Below are positions 28,049-36,091 of a stretch of 64,000 nt of DNA, piece by piece; within the stretch, counting starts at the first letter, position 1; each line of letters starts with the position of its first letter. The stretch covers positions 744,001-808,000 of the forward strand of contig NZ_CP129381.1 of the NCBI RefSeq assembly GCF_030435705.1, written 5' to 3'. This stretch comes from Rhizobium sp. SSA_523. GTDB taxonomy: Bacteria > Pseudomonadota > Alphaproteobacteria > Rhizobiales > Rhizobiaceae. A model generated the notes under the pieces. It did not search any database, had not been told where the DNA came from, and saw only the letters and a program-made list of their open reading frames with translations. The translations under genes were made by a program, and so were the position numbers.

Positions 28049-29796
28049 CCCCGCTTCTTTCCGTCAGAGATCTGAAAGTCGGCTTCGGACGCGGCGACCA
28101 GGTGCGTGAAGTGGTGCATGGCGTCACCTTCGATCTTCAGGCCGGCGAGACACTGGCCATTGTCGGAGAGAGCGGCTCCGGAAAATCGGTGACGGCGCTC
28201 TCCATCAACCGCCTCATCGACGATGGCGGCGGCCGCATCCTGGGCGGGGAAATGCACTTCGCTACCGCCGCCGGCGACCGTATCGATCTTGCAAGGGCCG
28301 GGGAGCGACAGCTGGAGAAGATCCGCGGCGCCGAGATCGGCATGATCTTCCAGGAGCCGATGACCTCGCTCAACCCGGTTCTGCCGATCGGCCGCCAGAT
28401 CGAAGAGGCCTTTTCGCTGCAGCGTGGGCTGAGCGGCGCTGCCGCAAGGGCTGCGACGCTGGATGCACTGGAACGGGTGCGCATTCCCGATGCCGCGCGT
28501 CGGCTGGGCTATTACCCGCACCAGCTTTCCGGGGGCATGCTGCAACGGGTGATGATCGCAATGGCGCTGGCGACCCATCCGCGCCTGTTGATTGCCGATG
28601 AACCGACGACCGCGCTCGATGTCAGCGTGCAGGCCCAGATCATGGCGCTCCTGGCGCAATTGCAGCGCGAAGCAGGCACCGGGATGATTTTCATCACCCA
28701 TGATATGGGGCTGGTGGCCGGCATTGCGGATCGTGTCATTGTCATGCAGGCCGGTCAGGTGGTGGAACAGGGACCGCTCGACCGTATCCTCGACCAGCCG
28801 GAGCATCCTTACACCCGGCATCTTTTGAAAGCGGTACCGCATTTCTCGAAGGGTCGGCAGGTGCGGACGGATTTTCACCGGTCAGACCGGGATACCGATA
28901 CGCCCATGCTCAAGGTGGATGGGTTGACCGTCCGCTTCCCGGCCGTGGCCGGCCTGCTGAAACGCAAGATCGGCGCCATCCACGCCGTCGAGGATGTCGG
29001 CTTCGAGGTCATGCCGGGCGAGACGCTCGCGATCGTCGGGGAGAGCGGATCGGGCAAATCGACGACCGCCCGGGCCCTGCTCGGGCTGGTGAGGGCGGAT
29101 CGCGGGCAATTCAGCGTCGAGAAGGCGCAATCCGGGACGCCGCGCAAGCCGATCCAGATGGTCTTCCAAAATCCCTATGCCTCCCTCAATCCGCGGCTGA
29201 ATGTCGAAAGCCTGCTCGCCGAACCCGTCATTGCCTCGGGGCAGAGGATCGACGCGTCCATCCGCGAGAAAATGCGCCGGCTTCTGGATCGTGTCGGGCT
29301 GCCGGCCGATGGTCTTTCCCGCTACGCCCATGAATTTTCCGGCGGTCAGAGGCAGCGCCTCTGCATCGCCCGCTCGCTGATGGTCAATCCATCGGTCCTG
29401 GTTCTGGACGAGGCGGTATCGGCGCTGGACGTTTCGGTCCAGGCGACCGTTCTCGACCTCCTTATTGATCTGCAGAATGAACTGAAGCTCGCCTACCTCT
29501 TCGTGTCGCACGACATGGCGGTTGTCGAGCGCATCGCGCATCGTGTGGCCGTTCTCTATGCCGGCAGGATTGTCGAGATCGGCCGGGCTGCCGCGGTTCT
29601 CGCATTGCCGCAGCATGATTACACGCGCCGGCTGATCGCCGCGGTTCCCACCATGGACCGTCGGCACGAATCCTACGAGCTCAACACGTCGTCCGTGCCA
29701 TCGCTGCTGCGGCCGAAGGGCTACGAGCCCGAAAAGCCGACATGGCGGTCTTGCGGAGACGATCATCTTGTTCGGGTCGAACCCGACGCAGCGTGA
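28045..29796 (+). CDS. Fused double-ATPase subunit of the peptide ABC transporter
   Basis: A 583-residue protein with two nucleotide-binding domains, equivalent to DppD and DppF joined (as in YejF). Domain 1 has GESGSGKSV, LSGGMLQRV and [12 protein letters not shown]. Domain 2 (from about residue 290) has [19 protein letters not shown] and VLVLDEAVSALD; Ala replaces the usual Pro after the Walker B Glu in this copy. The ATG overlaps the DppC-type stop, so it belongs to the same operon. Confidence 0.9.
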   Translation: MTPLLSVRDLKVGFGRGDQVREVVHGVTFDLQAGETLAIVGESGSGKSVTALSINRLIDDGGGRILGGEMHFATAAGDRIDLARAGERQLEKIRGAEIGMIFQEPMTSLNPVLPIGRQIEEAFSLQRGLSGAAARAATLDALERVRIPDAARRLGYYPHQLSGGMLQRVMIAMALATHPRLLIADEPTTALDVSVQAQIMALLAQLQREAGTGMIFITHDMGLVAGIADRVIVMQAGQVVEQGPLDRILDQPEHPYTRHLLKAVPHFSKGRQVRTDFHRSDRDTDTPMLKVDGLTVRFPAVAGLLKRKIGAIHAVEDVGFEVMPGETLAIVGESGSGKSTTARALLGLVRADRGQFSVEKAQSGTPRKPIQMVFQNPYASLNPRLNVESLLAEPVIASGQRIDASIREKMRRLLDRVGLPADGLSRYAHEFSGGQRQRLCIARSLMVNPSVLVLDEAVSALDVSVQATVLDLLIDLQNELKLAYLFVSHDMAVVERIAHRVAVLYAGRIVEIGRAAAVLALPQHDYTRRLIAAVPTMDRRHESYELNTSSVPSLLRPKGYEPEKPTWRSCGDDHLVRVEPDAA

Positions 29797-29806
29797 GGAG
29801 GCGTTC

Positions 29807-30838
29807 ATGCCAAGCGATCAGGATCAACTGGCCTCTGCCGACCAGCGCCGGGCGTTTGACGATGCCTTCGCCCTGCTGGCGAGCGCCATAGAAGAGGGCC
29901 GCATTCCCGGCGGCGTCCTGGGATCAATCGACAGCAACGGGACGCGCTTGGTCAGGGCGGCCGGTCTGGCTCAGAAGACGGGCGTGCCGCGGCCCATGCT
30001 GCGTGACACCTGGTTCGATCTCGCCTCGTTGACCAAGGTCGCCTTCACCACACCGCGCATTCTCAAGCATGCAGCGGAGGGGCGTATCGATCTCGATGCT
30101 CCTTTGACGACGGTCATACCGGATCTTCGCCAATATGATCCCGCGGCCTGGGAAAGAGCCGTGACCTTCCGGCAGTGTCTGGGACACCAGACGGCTTTTC
30201 CCGCCGTCGAACCGCTTTACACCTATGGCGGCGATCCGCACCGTCTGCGGGCCTTTGTGCTGCAGAGGGAGTGGCGGCAGGGACCGCCCGTCTATTCCGA
30301 CATCAATTATATCCTGCTTGGAATCGCGCTGGAGCGACTGGCGGGCAAGACCATCCGCGATCTCGATCCGGGCCCGGGCTTTGCCTTTGGCGCGGCCGAA
30401 GCCGAATGCGCAGCGACGGAATTTTGCGCATGGCGGGGTCGCGTGATGTGCGGTGAAGTGCATGACGAGAACTGCTACGCTTTGCAGGGATCCGGTCATG
30501 CCGGCCTATTCGGGCGCGTGGACGCGGTGCTGGATTATGCTGCGGATCTTATCGCCGGCGATGCATCCGGCGATCCTGTCGTCGCCTGGATGCGGACACC
30601 GCTCAGCGACCGGCGGACACATGGCTGGGAACGTCCCTATCCCGGCTGGTCCGGTGGGTTGCGCGCCAACAGTTCCGTCATCGGCCATACGGGCTTTACC
30701 GGGACAGGCCTCTGGATCGACTTCGACAACAGACGGGCATGGACGCTTCTGACGAACCGCGTCCATCCGAGCCGGCACGCCGATAGCGGCATATTCACGC
30801 TTCGCCCTGCTATTGGCGACGCGATCAATGGGATTTGA
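29807..30838 (+). CDS. Cytoplasmic beta-lactamase-fold serine hydrolase
   Basis: A 343-residue class C beta-lactamase/CubicO-family protein. The nucleophile motif is S74-L-T-K77 (DLASLTK), the second motif is YSD rather than YSN ([11 protein letters not shown]) and the third is HTG (IGHTGFTG). There is no signal peptide, so unlike secreted PBPs or AmpC it should act in the cytoplasm. ATG 29807 follows GAGGAGG. Between a peptide importer and AnmK, it may process the imported muropeptide, for example by peptide or ester cleavage (inference). Confidence 0.83.
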   Translation: MPSDQDQLASADQRRAFDDAFALLASAIEEGRIPGGVLGSIDSNGTRLVRAAGLAQKTGVPRPMLRDTWFDLASLTKVAFTTPRILKHAAEGRIDLDAPLTTVIPDLRQYDPAAWERAVTFRQCLGHQTAFPAVEPLYTYGGDPHRLRAFVLQREWRQGPPVYSDINYILLGIALERLAGKTIRDLDPGPGFAFGAAEAECAATEFCAWRGRVMCGEVHDENCYALQGSGHAGLFGRVDAVLDYAADLIAGDASGDPVVAWMRTPLSDRRTHGWERPYPGWSGGLRANSSVIGHTGFTGTGLWIDFDNRRAWTLLTNRVHPSRHADSGIFTLRPAIGDAINGI

Positions 30839-30848
30839 GGAGGCGATG

Positions 30849-31976
30849 ATGGAAAACAAGATGGAGCCGGTTTGGGCGGTCGGGCTGATGACGGGGACCG
30901 TGCTGGACGGCAATATCGACGTGGCGCTGCTGAGGACCGATGGAGAATCCATCGATTCCTTCGGCGCCTATACGCTGGCGCCTTACGATCAGTCGGTGCG
31001 CGACCTTCTGGAACGGACGCTGAGCGCGGCGCGGCAGTGGAACTTCGAAGGACCGGAGCCGGACCTGTTCAGGGAGGCGGAGGACGCCTTGACGCGGGCG
31101 CAGACGCAGGCGGTCCGGGATCTGGTGGAGAGCGCCGGGCTGACGATGGCCGATATCGGCATTGTCGGCTTTCACGGGCAGACAGTGCTGCACCGCGCGC
31201 CGCAGCCGGGCCGGGTTGGCGCCACACGGCAATTGGGTGATGGCTCGCTGATGGCGGATCTCCTGAAGACCAAGGTGGCGTATGATTTCCGCAGCGCGGA
31301 CGTGCGGGCGGGCGGCCAGGGCGCACCGCTTGCGGCCGTTTATCATGCGGCGCTTCTGCGCCGGGGCGCACAGGATTCCTCCGCCGCGGTGCTCAATCTC
31401 GGCGGCGTGGCTAACATCACCTGGACGGATGGCAGAGGCGGCCTTGCCGCTTTCGACACGGGTCCTGCCAATGCTCCGATCAATGACTGGGTAAAGCAGT
31501 ACGGTCACGGCGAAATGGATCGCGACGGCATGCTTGCCGCAGCCGGCACGGTCGACGAAGAGCGCTTGAAGCAGTTGCTCACCCACCCTTATCTCTCCGC
31601 CGCCTATCCGAAATCGCTCGACCGCTTCGACTTCGGCGCGGCAATGGCCGACGGCCTGAGCCTCCAGGATGGCGCTGCAACCCTCACCGCATTCACCGCC
31701 TCGGCGGTCGGCAAGGCGCTCGATCTCCTGCCGGTTCGCCCGCAAAAGCTCTTTGTCAGCGGCGGCGGCCGGCACAATCCGACCTTGATGCGGATGCTGG
31801 CTGAACGGGCGCGCGTGAGCGTGCAACCGGCGGAAACGCTCGGCTGGCGGGGCGATGCCGTGGAGGCGGAATGCTTCGCCTTCCTCGCCGTTCGGGTCCT
31901 GCGTGACCTGCCGATCAGTTTCCCGACGACGACCGGCGCCAGGGAGCCGATGACCGGCGGACGGCTGGCCGGATGA
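30849..31976 (+). CDS. anmK: Anhydro-N-acetylmuramic acid kinase
   Basis: A 375-residue ASKHA kinase that opens and phosphorylates 1,6-anhydro-MurNAc to MurNAc-6-phosphate, the MurQ substrate. It has [34 protein letters not shown] and [10 protein letters not shown]. The first phosphate loop reads [13 protein letters not shown] instead of the usual GLMSGTSLDGID. GAGGAGG spacing favours ATG 30849 over ATG 30846. It closes the operon that starts at murQ. Confidence 0.94.
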   Translation: MENKMEPVWAVGLMTGTVLDGNIDVALLRTDGESIDSFGAYTLAPYDQSVRDLLERTLSAARQWNFEGPEPDLFREAEDALTRAQTQAVRDLVESAGLTMADIGIVGFHGQTVLHRAPQPGRVGATRQLGDGSLMADLLKTKVAYDFRSADVRAGGQGAPLAAVYHAALLRRGAQDSSAAVLNLGGVANITWTDGRGGLAAFDTGPANAPINDWVKQYGHGEMDRDGMLAAAGTVDEERLKQLLTHPYLSAAYPKSLDRFDFGAAMADGLSLQDGAATLTAFTASAVGKALDLLPVRPQKLFVSGGGRHNPTLMRMLAERARVSVQPAETLGWRGDAVEAECFAFLAVRVLRDLPISFPTTTGAREPMTGGRLAG

Positions 31977-31978
31977 GA

Positions 31979-31998
31979 CGGCGGCGCGCCCGCCGCCG
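31979..31998. terminator. Hairpin between convergent anmK and GNAT genes
   Basis: CGGCGGC (31979-31985) and GCCGCCG (31992-31998) form a seven-base GC stem with a six-base loop. Neither strand has a convincing T-run right after it. Its position between two convergent stops makes a bidirectional terminator role plausible. Confidence 0.4.
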
Positions 31999-32009
31999 AC
32001 AGATGGCGA

Positions 32010-32429
32010 TTACAGCTTCTTTTTGAGGAAGCGGCGGGTGCGGCCAAGCGGAAAATCAGGCAGTTCGCCGAAGACCTCGAAGCCATGGCGCCTATAGGCC
32101 TTCTCCGCGACCGGGTTGAACGTGTCGATCCAGGCGCTGTGGCAGTCCCGGCTGCGCGCCTCCGCCTCCGCCGCCGTCAACATTTGCCCGGCCAATCCCC
32201 GGCCGCGTTGATCCTCAGCGACCCAGAGCCACTGGATGTAGAGCCAGCCCCAGGCCGTGTGTCCATTGATGCCGGCGACCAATTCGCCCGTCTCGTTGCG
32301 GACCAGAACCGTGAGCGGCAGGCGGTTTGAAGGACCGACATCGCCTTCGTTGAAGCCCGTCAGGTTTTCGCCGATGCGCGCAATCTCTTCGGCGGATGCG
32401 TTCGCGGTGACCTCGATCTTGTGTTTCAT
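32010..32429 (-). CDS. GNAT-family N-acetyltransferase
   Basis: A 139-residue single-domain acetyltransferase. The acetyl-CoA loop RGRGLAGQML follows the beta strand IQWLWVAEDQ, and AYRRHGFEVFGEL is the usual C-terminal motif. GGAAGAGGAAAAG precedes the ATG. It is convergent with anmK and so not part of that operon. The substrate is unknown. Confidence 0.87.
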   Translation of the reverse strand: MKHKIEVTANASAEEIARIGENLTGFNEGDVGPSNRLPLTVLVRNETGELVAGINGHTAWGWLYIQWLWVAEDQRGRGLAGQMLTAAEAEARSRDCHSAWIDTFNPVAEKAYRRHGFEVFGELPDFPLGRTRRFLKKKL

Positions 32430-32521
32430 CTTTTCCTCTTCCGTTTGCAGGCCATAATGCGTGCCCCGTCTTCGACCGGTGACAGCGGGAACCCGGCGGC
32501 GCTTCCCAAGTTCGAGCGCTC

Positions 32522-33037
32522 ATGGAAACCCTGGCACAGGAATTGAACCACCAAACCTATCTGTCGGTCAGCGTCATGGCCCTTCGGCTGTGCGTCGCAC
32601 TTTTCTGCGGCGCTGTCATCGGTTTCGAGCGGGAATGGCATGATCATGCCGCCGGTTTCAGAACCCATATTCTCATCTGCCTGGCCGCTGCCGTGGTTGC
32701 GATCGCAGCCATAGAGATGACGCATCTCAACACGTTCGAGACGGACCAGACCCGGATCGATCCCTTGCGGCTGATCGAGGCGCTGACCAGCGGTGTGGCC
32801 TTCCTGGCGGCCGGGACGATCGTCTTCGCCCGCGGGGAAGTGCGCGGCCTCACCACCGGTGCCGGCATGTGGCTGGCGGGCGTGACCGGGCTCGCCTCCG
32901 GTCTGGGCTTCTGGCAGCTGGCCTTCCTGGCCACGCTTATGGCCATGGCGGTACTCTGGCTGCTCCGGATGGTCGAACGGGCCATGCGATTGCGCGACGG
33001 CAAACAGGCCGGCCGAAGGGAAGATGAAAAACCCTGA
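32522..33037 (+). CDS. MgtC/SapB family membrane protein
   Basis: A 171-residue protein with about five hydrophobic segments. The MgtC pattern is clear: GFEREWHDHAAGFRTHIL, then FLAAGTIVFARGEVRGLTT and WLAGVTGLASGLG. MgtC proteins support growth in low magnesium and in host cells. It lacks the C-terminal ACT-like domain of the longer MgtC members, ending instead with a charged tail. The region 33038-33304 downstream holds no gene. Confidence 0.87.
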   Translation: METLAQELNHQTYLSVSVMALRLCVALFCGAVIGFEREWHDHAAGFRTHILICLAAAVVAIAAIEMTHLNTFETDQTRIDPLRLIEALTSGVAFLAAGTIVFARGEVRGLTTGAGMWLAGVTGLASGLGFWQLAFLATLMAMAVLWLLRMVERAMRLRDGKQAGRREDEKP

Positions 33038-33304
33038 GCGAAAACCGCCTGCTGCGGCCCGTTTGCCAAGAGAATCGCAGAAATCAAGTGCAGAATCCTC
33101 AACTTCTGCCGCTCTCCCCTCGCCGCAAGGCAATGATTTCCTTCTTTCCAGTGCATTTCCCGGCTCGCCTTTTATAATTTCACAGCATGCCGATTTTTTT
33201 AGCAATTCATGAACAACAACACGGGATGGCAGCACGAAAGTGATTGCTCTTCGTTGAAATTTGGCGCAATTTGCATCCTAGAACTTGTATTCGGAGAGAA
33301 CAGA

Positions 33305-33733
33305 GTGAAGAAGTCCCCCAATGCGATCGACGTGCATGTCGGTTCCCGCATTCGCCTTCGCCGCACCATGCTCGGAATGAGCCAGGAAAAGCTCGGTGAA
33401 AGCCTCGGCATCACGTTTCAGCAGGTGCAGAAGTATGAAAAGGGTGCCAATCGCGTTGGCGCCAGCCGTCTTCAGCATATTGCCGAAGTGCTCAATGTGC
33501 CGATCCCCTTCTTTTTCGAAGGCGTCCCGGGGGCAACGACCGAACAGCCGGAACTGACCGGCGATGCGGCGAGCGAATTCATGGGGTCACGGGAATGCGT
33601 GGCGCTCGCCACCGCCTTTGCGTCGATCGAGGACAAGCGCGTCCGGCAGAGCATTCTGAGCCTTGTGCAGTCGCTGGCATCGGATCAGAGCGCGAGCCGC
33701 GACAGCAAGAGCAGCCTGCACGTCACTCAGTGA
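33305..33733 (+). CDS. XRE-family helix-turn-helix regulator
   Basis: A 142-residue cytoplasmic regulator. The HTH spans about residues 18-70 (LGMSQEKLGESLGITFQQ then VQKYEKGANRVGASRL). The GTG start at 33305 follows CGGAGAGAAC and yields VKKSPNAIDVHVGSRIRLRR, an N-terminus seen often in rhizobial paralogues; an ATG about 96 bases upstream would add an unlikely leader. The target is unknown. It lies just upstream of the SARP-like gene but has its own 114-base gap. Confidence 0.88.
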   Translation: MKKSPNAIDVHVGSRIRLRRTMLGMSQEKLGESLGITFQQVQKYEKGANRVGASRLQHIAEVLNVPIPFFFEGVPGATTEQPELTGDAASEFMGSRECVALATAFASIEDKRVRQSILSLVQSLASDQSASRDSKSSLHVTQ

Positions 33734-33847
33734 TACGCTGTCGGCCGAGCCTGGTGCTGACCGGGCTCTATGGCAGATGGACATCACGTTTTGCGGCCAA
33801 TGCGCCACGCTCAGAGGCGCACGGGTTTGCGGATTGGTTGAAAGCGG

Positions 33848-35683
33848 ATGGCATTCACGCTCAACACCTTGGGCAATTGCCAACTCACGGATCAGCAGGG
33901 AAAGCTGGTGCGGGCGCCGCTGATCGCCCTGCATATTCTTGCCTATCTCCACGAAAATGGCCCGCAGATCTCACGGCGAGACCTCGCTTTGATCTTCTGG
34001 CCCGGCCATCCGGAAGCCGCCGCCACCAATCTCCGGTCGACGCTGTTGCGTCTGTCGAAGGCCACGGTCCATGCGCCGGCGCCGCTGATCATCAGCGAAG
34101 GCTCGACGCTGTCCCTCAACCACGAGGTTGTCGTCTGCGATCTCGGGCGCGGCCGACAGGGCGATCCGCTGGCACGGCTACGCGCTTCCTGTGATGCGGT
34201 TGCACGCCAGTTCTTTCCTGCCGAAGCTGCGCTCAGCACGCCTTTTGCGGGCTGGGTCAGGCAGGTGCGGCGCCAGCTTCTGGCGGAACTGCGCGCGCTG
34301 CTTCTGACCATTGCCGCCTCGCCGCAAGCGCCAGAGGTTCGCGGCGATCTCCATCGTGCCGTCGTCATGATCCTGGAGCAGGATCCGCATGATGAAGAGG
34401 TGCGGCGCCATTTGTCGGCCCGCAATCCGGCCGCATCGGCCGTCATCCTGGCAGAACAGCCTTTGCAGTTCCGGCCAGAAGCCCGTCCATCCGTTCACTC
34501 GTTCCCGCTGGTGGCGCCGCAGACGGACCTCGCCGCGATCACGCCGCCGCGCGTGGCTCTGCTGCCGCCGGAAACATCGGGGGCAGCGCAGAAAGCCGGC
34601 TCCATCGCCAATGCGCTGATCGAGGATCTGACCATCGATCTCTGCGCCAGCCGCTCCGTCTCGGTGGTCGCGCCCTATACGTCCGAACAGATCCGCGCTT
34701 CCAAGGACAAGGCGGCGCTTCTGGAGCGTCACCGGGTCATCTATGCCCTCGACACGCAGCGCCACGGCGACACGCTTTTCGTCCAGCTGATCTTCATGCC
34801 GACGGATGAAGTCGTCTGGGCTCGCCGCTTCGACCTCGACGCGCGGTCGGTCAACACGCAGCGCGTGCAGATGGCCGATGCGATCAAGGGCAATGTGACG
34901 CAATTGGTGCGCGATCAAGCCTCGCTTGCGGATCACTTCACGGACAAGCCGGAGGCCTATTTTGCCTATCTGAGAGGCATACAGAGCCTGTCCGGCATCA
35001 CCCTTCCCTCCGTTCGCAAGGCACGCCGGCATTTCCGCGAGGCGCTGGATCATGACAAGGCCTTCGGCATGGCTCTTGCGGGCGTTTCGCGCACCCTGAC
35101 GCTCGAATGGGTACTGATGGCACGCGGCGACAAACAATTGCTTTTGCAGGCGGAGAATCTCGCTCTCCTGGCCATGGATGGCAATCAGCAGCTCTCCAGC
35201 GCCTATAAGGAACTGGGGGTGAGCCAGCTCTATCTGGGCAAGATCGATGAAAGCGTCGAAGCTCTCCATACGGCGGAGGCCTTGAGCCCGCATTATGCTG
35301 ATGTGCTGCTCAGCCACTCGGACAGCCTGGTCCATGCCAGCAAACCGGATCTGGCGCTTGCCAAGATCAAGCAGGCCATGGACCTCAACCCCGCAACACC
35401 GGATACCTACCTGTGGACGGCCGCCGGGGCGAGCTTTTTTCTACATGCATATGACGAAGCTTTGAGTTATCTTCAACGCATGCGCGATTCCCGATCGGCA
35501 GATCGCCTTGCTGCAGCCTGTTGGGCAATGCTTGGCGAAACACAAAGGGCGCGCAGGTGCCGTAATCGCGTACTCGAAGATAATCCCGATTTCGACTTGG
35601 AGCGTTGGCTCAGCTTTATCCCGATCAAGGAAAAGTGGCAGCGCGATCTCTATCACGAAAGCCTCACCAAGGCTGGATTTTAA
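33848..35683 (+). CDS. SARP/BTAD-like transcriptional regulator with TolB-N-like and TPR regions
   Basis: A 611-residue multidomain protein. Residues 1-95 resemble an OmpR/SARP winged helix (ISRRDLALIFWPGHPE, NLRSTLLRL). Residues about 95-200 resemble a bacterial transcriptional activator (BTAD) helical domain. Residues about 225-350 (PPRVALLPPE, ALIEDLTIDLCASRSVSVVAPYTS is the characteristic stretch) resemble the TolB-N-like domain of rhizobial adenylate-cyclase-type regulators. The C-terminal 230 residues form TPR-like helices. It ends 20 bases before the small ORF and YcaO/TfuA genes, so it is probably their pathway-specific regulator. The ATG has only a weak ribosome site. Confidence 0.8.
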   Translation: MAFTLNTLGNCQLTDQQGKLVRAPLIALHILAYLHENGPQISRRDLALIFWPGHPEAAATNLRSTLLRLSKATVHAPAPLIISEGSTLSLNHEVVVCDLGRGRQGDPLARLRASCDAVARQFFPAEAALSTPFAGWVRQVRRQLLAELRALLLTIAASPQAPEVRGDLHRAVVMILEQDPHDEEVRRHLSARNPAASAVILAEQPLQFRPEARPSVHSFPLVAPQTDLAAITPPRVALLPPETSGAAQKAGSIANALIEDLTIDLCASRSVSVVAPYTSEQIRASKDKAALLERHRVIYALDTQRHGDTLFVQLIFMPTDEVVWARRFDLDARSVNTQRVQMADAIKGNVTQLVRDQASLADHFTDKPEAYFAYLRGIQSLSGITLPSVRKARRHFREALDHDKAFGMALAGVSRTLTLEWVLMARGDKQLLLQAENLALLAMDGNQQLSSAYKELGVSQLYLGKIDESVEALHTAEALSPHYADVLLSHSDSLVHASKPDLALAKIKQAMDLNPATPDTYLWTAAGASFFLHAYDEALSYLQRMRDSRSADRLAAACWAMLGETQRARRCRNRVLEDNPDFDLERWLSFIPIKEKWQRDLYHESLTKAGF

Positions 35684-35703
35684 CCTAGGATCGGAGAATG
35701 CAT

Positions 35704-35922
35704 ATGACGAAAGCTGTACTTCTCGGCCTCTCCGGCGAGCAGAACCTCTGGATCGTGGATCTGGAAAAAGGATCTGTGAGCCAGCTTGATGCGCCGATGT
35801 CTGAAAAGCTCGCCGAAGCCGCCTCGATGCGCGACATCGAGGGTGCTGTCATGAAGGGTATCGATCTTGCGGTCGCTCTTCCCTCCTCGACCAGGATCGC
35901 GCAGGGCCTCTTCGAAGGCTGA
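35704..35922 (+). CDS. Small protein, candidate precursor/substrate of the YcaO-TfuA pair
   Basis: A 72-residue protein of no recognised family. It starts MTKAVLLGLSGEQNLWIVDL, continues through an acidic, helix-prone middle (SEKLAEAASMRDIEG) and ends GIDLAVALPSSTRIAQGLFE plus G. It has no Cys, one Trp and a Ser-Ser-Thr cluster near the C-terminus. GGAG lies seven bases before ATG 35704; ATG 35698 is an alternative. It is flanked by the regulator 20 bases upstream and a strong hairpin downstream, before ycaO. Size and position suit a RiPP precursor, but a partner or regulatory protein is equally possible. Confidence 0.6.
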   Translation: MTKAVLLGLSGEQNLWIVDLEKGSVSQLDAPMSEKLAEAASMRDIEGAVMKGIDLAVALPSSTRIAQGLFEG

Positions 35923-35943
35923 GGATCCATCGCATTGCCATTC

Positions 35944-35977
35944 GGCGACAGGGCGGGAACGACCTGTCGCCGCCCTG
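35944..35977 (+). other. Two mutually exclusive hairpins between the small ORF and ycaO
   Basis: GGCGACAGG (35944-35952) pairs perfectly with CCTGTCGCC (35963-35971). An overlapping alternative pairs CAGGGCGG (35949-35956) with CCGCCCTG (35970-35977). Both cannot form at once. There is no T-run. It starts 22 bases after the small ORF stop and could raise expression of that ORF relative to ycaO, or act as a switch. Confidence 0.55.
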
Positions 35978-36091
35978 ATCTTACCGACACAATCTTCATG
36001 AGAGAATCCCGCGCTTCATACGCCTGCGTCCCTGCGGCCAGTGCCGTGATCCGCGCTGTGCTCAGCCATCAAAGTCGTTAGGTCCTGGACC

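Noticed and set aside
32010..32429. Membership of the GNAT gene in the peptidoglycan operon (as an AmgK/MurU-linked acetyltransferase)
   Set aside because: It is on the opposite strand, convergent, with its own ribosome site and no shared operator.
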